40,050 bases of DNA. Source: Alphaproteobacteria bacterium. GTDB taxonomy: Bacteria > Pseudomonadota > Alphaproteobacteria > CAAHEQ01 > UBA3637. The DNA is taken from positions 1-40,050 of the forward strand of contig JAQVGI010000010.1 in assembly GCA_028696805.1 (NCBI GenBank), given 5' to 3'. The position numbers and the translations under genes are program-made. This document shows positions 34,759 through 40,050 of this stretch, in pieces. Positions within the stretch are counted from its first letter, which is position 1; each line of letters begins with the position of its first letter. A model generated the notes under the pieces. It had not been told where the DNA came from. It did not search any database and saw only the letters and a program-made list of their open reading frames with translations.

Positions 34759-36132
34759 ATGACGCTCATCAAAGGATTGGATGCAAACCGGCCGGTCGAT
34801 CTGGTCCTGATCAACACGCCGTCGCGCGATTATGAAAAGCGCCCCAAAGAGTCCTACAAAGACCGCGGCTCCATTCCGCCGTTCGGGCTGGCCTATATCG
34901 CGACGGCCGCCCGGCACACCGGATTCAACGCCGGCGTCCTGGATGCCGAGTTCCTCCGGCTTTCCGACCGGGACATCGCGGATCAGATTGCACAGGCCGC
35001 GCCGCGCTGGGCCGGCATCAACCTCTTTTCCATCACTTACGGACACAGCGCCCGCATCCTGCGCCAGCTGCCGACGGATATCAAGATCATGCTCGGCGGC
35101 CCGCACGCCCGCGCGTGCCCGGACGACATCCTGCGGGACGCCGCCCTTCCGCGCATCGACGCGCTGGTCATCGGCGAGGGCGAAACCCGGGTCGTCGAGC
35201 TGTTGAAAGACACCGGCAGCCGCGCGCGGCTGCCCCTGGTGCACTGGGTCGAAAACGGATCCGTCCGGCAAGGCGCGGCGCCGGCGGACGCGCGGGCCTT
35301 TCTGGCGCCGGATCTGACGGACATGCCGCTCGTCGACCGCCGCTTCCTGGAAAACAGCGAGTCCGTGACGGACGGGTTGGAATCCGCGAAGATAATCGCC
35401 TCCCGCGGGTGCCCGTATGACTGCACCTTCTGCGGCTCGGCCCGGTCCGCCGCGCCGGATGTCGCGGTCCGCCACCGCGGCGCACACAGCATCATCGCGG
35501 AAATGAAAGCGCTGCGCCGGGAAAAAGGCGTCCGGTATTTCGATTTTTTGTACGAGCTGTTCCTGATAAGCCCGTGCTTCATCAATCAATTCACCCACGC
35601 CTTGGAAAATGAAAAAGAGCTATCCGGCATCCGCTGGGAAGCGAACGGGCGCGTCGACGTGTTCGACCGGATCGACGCGGAGGGCTTGACGCGCCTGAAA
35701 AACGCCGGCCTGTCCAAAATCACCCTCGGCATCGAATCCGGCAGCGACGCAGTGCTGGCGCGCATCAAAAAGCAGACGAGCGTCGACGCCGTCCGGCGCG
35801 TGTCGGACAAAGTCCTGTCGGCGGGCATCCACCTGTGCGGCAATTTCATCTTCGGGTTTCCGGACGAAACGCCGGCGCAAATGCGGCAGACGGCGGATCT
35901 GGTCCGGCATCTCTACGGATTGGGCAGGCCGGGCAAGTTTTCGGCGTTCATCTACGAATTCTTTCCGTTCCCGGGCACGCAGGAGGCCCGAAAGCTGATC
36001 GCGGCCGGCAAATTGCAGCCGACGGCGGAGCACGGCTGGGAGCAGCCGCAATTCATCTGCGCGCATTCCGGCGAGCGCCGCCGGCTGATTGTCGGGCTGA
36101 TGAGAGAATTCGGCATCCACGGGAAAAACTGA
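34759..36132 (+). CDS. B12-binding-domain radical SAM protein
   Basis: A 457-residue protein. The N-terminal cobalamin-binding domain (about 14-150: LVLINTPSRDY, PPFGLAYIATAARHTGF, IKIMLGGPHA, ALVIGEGE) lacks the DxHxxG of base-off binders, as in most class B radical SAM proteins. The radical SAM core follows, with CxxxCxxC at 218/222/225 (SRGCPYDCTFCGS), GIESGSD near 330 and FIFGFPDE near 370. Such proteins methylate or rearrange unactivated carbons; the substrate cannot be told. It stands alone under a consensus promoter, with GGAG 6 bases before the ATG. It converges on truA. Confidence 0.9.
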   Translation: MTLIKGLDANRPVDLVLINTPSRDYEKRPKESYKDRGSIPPFGLAYIATAARHTGFNAGVLDAEFLRLSDRDIADQIAQAAPRWAGINLFSITYGHSARILRQLPTDIKIMLGGPHARACPDDILRDAALPRIDALVIGEGETRVVELLKDTGSRARLPLVHWVENGSVRQGAAPADARAFLAPDLTDMPLVDRRFLENSESVTDGLESAKIIASRGCPYDCTFCGSARSAAPDVAVRHRGAHSIIAEMKALRREKGVRYFDFLYELFLISPCFINQFTHALENEKELSGIRWEANGRVDVFDRIDAEGLTRLKNAGLSKITLGIESGSDAVLARIKKQTSVDAVRRVSDKVLSAGIHLCGNFIFGFPDETPAQMRQTADLVRHLYGLGRPGKFSAFIYEFFPFPGTQEARKLIAAGKLQPTAEHGWEQPQFICAHSGERRRLIVGLMREFGIHGKN

Positions 36133-36141
36133 CGGACGGCC

Positions 36142-36876
36142 TCAATACCGGACGCCGATGAAATACAGCCCCCGGGCGGGCGCCGTTTCGCCGCCGCGCT
36201 TCCTGTCGCAGGCGCGGAACGCATCCTCGAAATCCGCGATCGTCCACCGGCCGCTGCCGACGGATACCAGGCTGCCGACGATGTTGCGCACCTGATGGTG
36301 CATGAACGACCGCGCGCGCGCCGTGATGAGAATCCTGTCCCCTTCCCGCTCCACGCGCAGCTCGTCCAGCGTTTTGACCGGCGATTTCGCCTGGAATGCC
36401 GCCGCGCGGAACGTCGAAAAATCGTGCTTGCCGATCAGCATGTCGCCCGCCCGCTGCATCTGCGCGGCGTCCAGCGGCGCCCGGACATGCCAGACGCGAT
36501 CCCTGTCCAGCGCGGGCGGGTGCGGCGTGTTCTGAATCACATAGACATAGGTGCGCTGCCTGGCGCTTGTCCGCGCGTGGAAGGTGTCCGGCACAGGCTC
36601 CGCCGACCGGATGACGATCGGATGCGGCCGCACCAGCGCGTTGACGGATTCGCGCAGGCGCTCCCCGTCCAAAACAGCGTCCGTATCGAAATGGGCGACC
36701 TGCCCCCACGCGTGCACGCCGGCGTCCGTCCGCCCGCTGCCGAACAGGACGACCGGGTGGCGCAGCGCGACCGCCAGCGCCTCTTCCAGCACCTGCTGCA
36801 CGGAGTCGGGCGCCTGCTGCCGCTGCCACCCGACGAAGGGCGTGCCGTCGTATTCGATCGTCAGCCTGTATCTCAT
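36142..36876 (-). CDS. truA: TruA, tRNA pseudouridine(38-40) synthase
   Basis: A 244-residue enzyme that isomerises U38-U40 in the anticodon arm of many tRNAs. The catalytic Asp is in GSGRTDAGVHAWGQVAHFD. It also shows YDGTPFVGWQRQ at the N-terminus, FHARTSARQRTYVYVI, and a C-terminal FMHHQVRNIVGSLVSVGSG followed by PARGLYFIGVRY. The start overlaps the fmt stop (ATGA), so def-fmt-truA is one operon, a common arrangement in alphaproteobacteria. Confidence 0.97.
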   Translation of the reverse strand: MRYRLTIEYDGTPFVGWQRQQAPDSVQQVLEEALAVALRHPVVLFGSGRTDAGVHAWGQVAHFDTDAVLDGERLRESVNALVRPHPIVIRSAEPVPDTFHARTSARQRTYVYVIQNTPHPPALDRDRVWHVRAPLDAAQMQRAGDMLIGKHDFSTFRAAAFQAKSPVKTLDELRVEREGDRILITARARSFMHHQVRNIVGSLVSVGSGRWTIADFEDAFRACDRKRGGETAPARGLYFIGVRY

Positions 36877-37772
36877 AGAATCGTCCCGACCGGCATGGAA
36901 AACCCTTGCAGCAGCGCGCCGGCGGACAGGGCTTTCTTCCCCTCGCGCTGCAAGGTCAGCAGCTGCAAACTCGTGCCGCCGCCGCACGCGATGCGCGGCA
37001 GATGGTCGACGATCGTGCCGGGCTTTTCGAGCACCCGCTCGTGGACGCGCGCCTGAAAAACCTTTATCCGCTCGCCGTTCCACAGGAAATAAGCCCCCGG
37101 ACACGGGTTGAACGCCCGGATGTTCCGCTCGATCTGCCCGGCGGGCAGGCGCCAGTCGATGACGGCCTCGGCCTTGTCGATTTTCTCGGCATATGTCGCG
37201 CCGCCGGGCTGCTGGACCGGCTGAGGCCGCTCATCCAGCGCTTTCAAAATCAGCCGCGCGCCCAGCTCGGACAGCGCGTCGTGCAGCTGCCCCGCCGTCA
37301 TGCCGGGCGGTATCGGCACGGATTCGGACATCAGGATATCGCCGGTGTCCAGCCCGGCGTCCATCCGCATGATCGTGACGCCGCCCGTTGTGTCGCCGGC
37401 CTGAATCGCCCGCTGAATCGGCGCCGCGCCGCGCCACCGCGGCAGCAGCGACGCGTGGATATTGACGCACCCCATCTTCGGCGCGTCCAGCACCGCCTGC
37501 GGCAGGATCAGGCCATACGCGCACACGACCGCGACATCCGCGGCCAGCGCCTTGAACGCGTCCTGAACCTCGGGCGTTTTAAGGGTTTCGGGGCACCGCA
37601 CCGGGATATGGTGCGCCTCGGCCTCGATTTGAACCGGCGACGGACGCGGCGCTCCCCCGCGCCCCGCCGGCCGCGGCGGCTGGGTGTAGACGCAGACGAC
37701 CTGATGGTGCGTCATCAGCGCGCGCAGGGCGTTGACCGCAAAACCCGGCGTCCCCATGAAGACGATTTTCAT
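36873..37772 (-). CDS. fmt: Methionyl-tRNA formyltransferase
   Basis: A 299-residue enzyme that formylates initiator Met-tRNA using 10-formyl-THF. The N-terminal Rossmann strand is KIVFMGTPGFAV, the catalytic segment CVNIHASLLPRWRGAAPIQRAI carries Asn/His/Asp-type residues, and MRMDAGLDTGDIL follows. The C-terminal OB-like domain (about 205-299) includes AFNPCPGAYF. GGAGGA sits 6 bases before the ATG, which overlaps the def stop; pairing with def is expected functionally. Confidence 0.97.
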   Translation of the reverse strand: MKIVFMGTPGFAVNALRALMTHHQVVCVYTQPPRPAGRGGAPRPSPVQIEAEAHHIPVRCPETLKTPEVQDAFKALAADVAVVCAYGLILPQAVLDAPKMGCVNIHASLLPRWRGAAPIQRAIQAGDTTGGVTIMRMDAGLDTGDILMSESVPIPPGMTAGQLHDALSELGARLILKALDERPQPVQQPGGATYAEKIDKAEAVIDWRLPAGQIERNIRAFNPCPGAYFLWNGERIKVFQARVHERVLEKPGTIVDHLPRIACGGGTSLQLLTLQREGKKALSAGALLQGFSMPVGTIL

Positions 37773-38296
37773 GCCGATTCCTCCGCTTCCTTTTTGCGGC
37801 GCTTTTCCAAATGCCGCAGCAGGCGCCCGCGCTTGAAAGGCGTCAGGTAGTCGATGAACAATTTGCCGTCCAGGTGGTCCAGCTCGTGCTGCAATGCGAT
37901 CGCCAGCAATCCGTCCGCCGCCAGCGTCCGCTCCGCGCCGTTCTCGTCCGTGTAGGCCGCCGTCACGGACACATGCCTGTCGACGCACGCGTATTCCTTC
38001 GGCACGGACAGGCAGCCCTCGTTGTGGCCGATGGTTTCCGCGGACACGCCGGTGATGCGCGGATTCACCAGCTTATACGGCCGGGGCGGCTCGCCGTCGC
38101 CGGACGCGTCGATGACCGCCACGCGCTTCAAAACGCCGACCTGGTTGCCGGACAGCCCGACGCCGTTGTGCGCATACATCGTCGCCAGCATGTCGTCCAG
38201 CATCCGCCGGATGTCGTCGTCGACGGCGGCGACCGGCTGCGCCTTTGCGCGCAATGCGGGGGACGGGACTTCCAAAACTTTCAAAACACGCGCCAT
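37769..38296 (-). CDS. def: Peptide deformylase
   Basis: A 175-residue metalloenzyme that removes the N-terminal formyl group from new proteins. Motif 2 EGCLSVP and motif 3 QHELDHLDG (the HELDH zinc/iron site) are exact. Motif 1 reads GVGLSGNQVGV where most deformylases have GxGLAAxQ, so the two Ala are Ser-Gly; this is a mild variant near the active-site wall. First gene of def-fmt-truA. GGAAAG precedes the ATG; a TATAAT on the minus strand at 38333-38328 with a weak TTTTCA -35 may be its promoter. Confidence 0.95.
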   Translation of the reverse strand: MARVLKVLEVPSPALRAKAQPVAAVDDDIRRMLDDMLATMYAHNGVGLSGNQVGVLKRVAVIDASGDGEPPRPYKLVNPRITGVSAETIGHNEGCLSVPKEYACVDRHVSVTAAYTDENGAERTLAADGLLAIALQHELDHLDGKLFIDYLTPFKRGRLLRHLEKRRKKEAEESA

Positions 38297-38402
38297 TTTT
38301 TGCTTTCCTTTTCGATTGAATATGCCTATTATACACGAAAACAACCCGTTTGAAAAGGGAAAAAGCGCACCTGCCGTTTCCCTGGCCTGAAAGGAGCCCG
38401 CC

Positions 38403-38954
38403 ATGATTCGCCTGTTCGCCGGTCTGGACATCCCCGACGCCGTCAAGGAGCAGATACAATCCCTGCCCAAAAACCTGTCCGGCGCGCTTTGGAAAAGCGG
38501 CGAGAAGCTGCACCTGACGCTCCGGTTCATCGGCAATGTCGAGGAGCCCGTCGCGGACGAGATCGTCCGCACGCTGCGCGATGTCCGCTTTCCGACGTTC
38601 CGGCTCGGCCTGAAAGAGCTGGGCTACTTCGCCGTCGGCGACAATCCCCACCACCTGTGGACCGGCGTGGACGACAGGAAAGCCGTCGGCGAACTGGCGG
38701 ACAGAATCGACGCTGCCGTCAAGAAAGCCGGCGGCGGAATGAACGACAGGTTCAAATTCATGCCGCACGTCACGCTCGCCAAGCTGCAAGGCGCGACGCT
38801 GCCCGGCGTCCTGCGCTACATCGAGCAGCACAACCTGTTCAAATCCGAGCCGTGGCCCGTGGAGTCGTTCGTGCTGTTCAGCAGCCACGCCCGCGCGCAC
38901 GGCGACGGCAAGAATTACCGCATCGAGGAGCAGTTTCCGCTATCGCTGGTCTGA
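38403..38954 (+). CDS. thpR: RNA 2',3'-cyclic phosphodiesterase (2H superfamily, ThpR/LigT)
   Basis: A 183-residue member of the 2H phosphoesterases. The two catalytic HxTx motifs are HLTL (about residue 37) and HVTL (about 121), framed by RLFAGLDIPDAVKEQI and FKFMPHVTLAKL. It opens 2',3'-cyclic phosphates at RNA ends and can join tRNA half-molecules in vitro. AAAGGAG lies 7 bases before the ATG. No promoter of good quality is visible in the 106 bases shared with divergent def. Confidence 0.92.
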   Translation: MIRLFAGLDIPDAVKEQIQSLPKNLSGALWKSGEKLHLTLRFIGNVEEPVADEIVRTLRDVRFPTFRLGLKELGYFAVGDNPHHLWTGVDDRKAVGELADRIDAAVKKAGGGMNDRFKFMPHVTLAKLQGATLPGVLRYIEQHNLFKSEPWPVESFVLFSSHARAHGDGKNYRIEEQFPLSLV

Positions 38955-39110
38955 CGCAAAAGCCGGCGACTCGGTTTTCGTCGGAATCTCCCGCAAAACA
39001 AAGGATTTTCGATATGAAAACGGAACGGAAAGACATTCGAAACCGCGCCGCCGGCACACGCAATTGGTGCATCCCGCGCGCCCCTTCGGAACGAAAAGAC
39101 GCCTGTTTCT

Positions 39111-39125
39111 TTAATCAAAAGTTAA
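39111..39125 (+). promoter_or_regulatory. Candidate CtrA-binding site upstream of dnaA
   Basis: TTAA (39111-39114), 7 bases, TTAA (39122-39125): the core consensus of the alphaproteobacterial cell-cycle regulator CtrA, about 88 bases before the dnaA -35. Confidence 0.5.
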
Positions 39126-39212
39126 TTTCGTTGCCAAAAACACCATATGTTGTGGTCGCGCCCTCTACATCTTGCGTCAAGCACTTTATTTCTTTATTTT
39201 CAAAAAAGTTCG

Positions 39213-39241
39213 TTGATTTTCGCATCCCTTCTTTTTAAGAT
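39213..39241 (+). promoter_or_regulatory. dnaA promoter
   Basis: TTGATT (39213-39218), a 17-base spacer and TAAGAT (39236-39241), about 60 bases before the dnaA ATG. Confidence 0.6.
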
Positions 39242-39302
39242 GGGGATATCGCAACGGGTTTCGTGCCCGCTTGATTCACCTTTTTCGCTGCGGAGAGATT
39301 CC

Positions 39303-40050
39303 ATGGACACACTGATCGGACAATGGCAAGATGTTTGCGTCGCTTTGAAAGACCGGCTGGGCGAAGGCGTGGCGGGCAGATGGCTGTCCAAAATCACGCC
39401 GCGCGCCGTCGTGGACAACCGCGTCTGCCTGACCGTTCCGTCCCCGTGCGTCTGCGAGATGATCCAGCAGAACTTCGCAGACCCGATTCTGTCCGCGTGG
39501 CGGCAGCACGACCCGTCCATCGAAGCGATCAGCTTTTCCGTCCGGCCGGCGGTTCAGCCGCCCCTGGTCCTGCAGCCCGCCGCAGCCGCGCAGCCCATCG
39601 CCGCGGCGCCGGCGCCCGTCGCGGACGAAGTTGACGACGACATTCCGTGCCGGCTGAACCCGCATTACACATTCGACACGTTCGTCGTCGGCCAGACGAA
39701 CCAGTTCGCCTACGCCGCCGCGCAAAAAGTCGCCGCGGACGATTCGGCCGTGTTCAACCCGCTGTATATCCACAGCGCCGTCGGCCTGGGCAAGACGCAC
39801 CTGATGCAGGCGATCGCGTGGCGGATGAAGGAAACCTGCCCGGACAAATCCGTCCTCTACCTGTCGTCCGAGGAGTTTTTCCACCGCTTCATCAAGGCGA
39901 TTCGCACGAACGCCGGCGCCCGGTTCGCGGAGCAGTTCCGCTCCGTCGACGTGCTGATGATCGACGACTTGCAGTTCATCGTCGGCAAGAACCGCACGCA
40001 GGAGGAGTTTTTTCACACGTTCAACCACCTGACCGCGATGGGCAAGAAGA
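39303..40050 (+). CDS. dnaA: DnaA, replication initiator (3' end beyond window)
   Basis: The first 249 codons are present. Domain I (about 1-80, WLSKITPRAVV) is followed by an Ala/Pro linker (about 90-115). The AAA+ domain starts at LNPHYTFDTFVVGQTNQFAYAA, Walker A VGLGKTH has Lys 164, and Walker B VLMIDDLQF has Asp 221/222. The first Gly of the P-loop, GxxxxGKT in most DnaA, is Ser here (HSAVGLGKT), an uncommon but probably tolerated change. GGAGAG precedes the ATG. The DNA-binding domain IV lies outside the window. Confidence 0.96.
   Translation, partial: MDTLIGQWQDVCVALKDRLGEGVAGRWLSKITPRAVVDNRVCLTVPSPCVCEMIQQNFADPILSAWRQHDPSIEAISFSVRPAVQPPLVLQPAAAAQPIAAAPAPVADEVDDDIPCRLNPHYTFDTFVVGQTNQFAYAAAQKVAADDSAVFNPLYIHSAVGLGKTHLMQAIAWRMKETCPDKSVLYLSSEEFFHRFIKAIRTNAGARFAEQFRSVDVLMIDDLQFIVGKNRTQEEFFHTFNHLTAMGKK

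Larger units (their letters stand above)
38955..39302. other. 348-bp region upstream of dnaA
   Basis: AT-richer than the flanks, with a CtrA-type site and a promoter (entered separately). A 74-codon open frame (39014-39238, ATG with AAAGGA nearby) has no family resemblance and crosses the promoter; I do not call it. I searched by eye for TTATCCACA-type DnaA boxes and saw none, so this is not an evident oriC. Confidence 0.5.

Noticed and set aside
39014-39238. 74-residue gene before dnaA
   Set aside because: It has an ATG with AAAGGA nearby, but the peptide has no family look, a composition that shifts half-way, and the frame runs over the dnaA -35 box.
38955-39302. oriC beside dnaA
   Set aside because: The region is AT-richer and holds a CtrA-type site, but I could not find DnaA boxes (TTATCCACA-like), which an origin should have in several copies.

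Overview
The window looks like chromosome from an anaerobic, probably host-associated alphaproteobacterium. Four things point that way. The order tolB, pal, cpoB, tilS, ftsH is the alphaproteobacterial one. The block rpmH-rnpA-yidD-yidC-engB-mnmE-mnmG is the familiar origin-proximal housekeeping cluster. A TTAA-N7-TTAA (CtrA-type) site lies upstream of dnaA. A stand-alone [FeFe]-hydrogenase-like protein implies anaerobic hydrogen metabolism. An animal-gut alphaproteobacterium is my inference; no 16S or other marker in the window settles it. Coding DNA is GC-rich. Genes are packed tightly, with many ATGA stop/start overlaps and near-consensus TTGACA/TATAAT promoters in the few gaps.

Layout. 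1-8.6 kb (+): tail of an unknown gene, an exported protein, sufE, tolB, a proline-rich lipoprotein, pal, cpoB, tilS, ftsH. 8.6-10.9 kb (-): an exported protein and a soluble lytic transglycosylase. 11-13.3 kb (+): a Mur ligase and an LD-carboxypeptidase, which together with the transglycosylase suggest peptidoglycan turnover and recycling. 13.3-21 kb (-): a 148-residue unknown, mnmG, a DUF559 nuclease-like cassette, mnmE, engB, a 104-bp tandem-repeat element, yidC, yidD, rnpA, rpmH. 21-22.9 kb (-): an ArgE-like M20 deacylase and a GNAT. 23.1-24.7 kb (+): the [FeFe]-hydrogenase-like protein. 24.7-25.7 kb (-): a proline-iminopeptidase-like hydrolase. 25.8-27.1 kb (+): hisS. 27.1-28.3 kb (-): four small genes, three of them tandem paralogues. 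28.4-31 kb (+): an MccF-like S66 peptidase and cysS. 31-32.6 kb: an AT-rich graveyard of mobile and defence genes ending at the 3' end of tRNA-Ala(GGC). 32.6-34.6 kb (-): the tRNA and argS. 34.7-36.1 kb (+): a B12-binding radical SAM protein. 36.1-38.3 kb (-): def-fmt-truA. 38.4 kb to the end (+): thpR and the start of dnaA.

The most unusual parts are: (1) mnmG, which is read in frame from an upstream DUF559 nuclease-like domain, has lost its normal ATG, and carries an in-frame TAA where a conserved Tyr codon is expected, leaving 76 intact codons beyond it; (2) the DUF559 segment itself, bounded by inverted copies of a palindromic GC-rich repeat; (3) the operon of three tandem small paralogues plus a 99-residue protein under a consensus promoter; (4) a three-copy 104/105-bp structured repeat with imperfect inverted ends against yidC; (5) the decayed island with DUF2924, a serine-recombinase stub, a type III restriction C-terminus and a SNF2-like helicase fragment next to tRNA-Ala.
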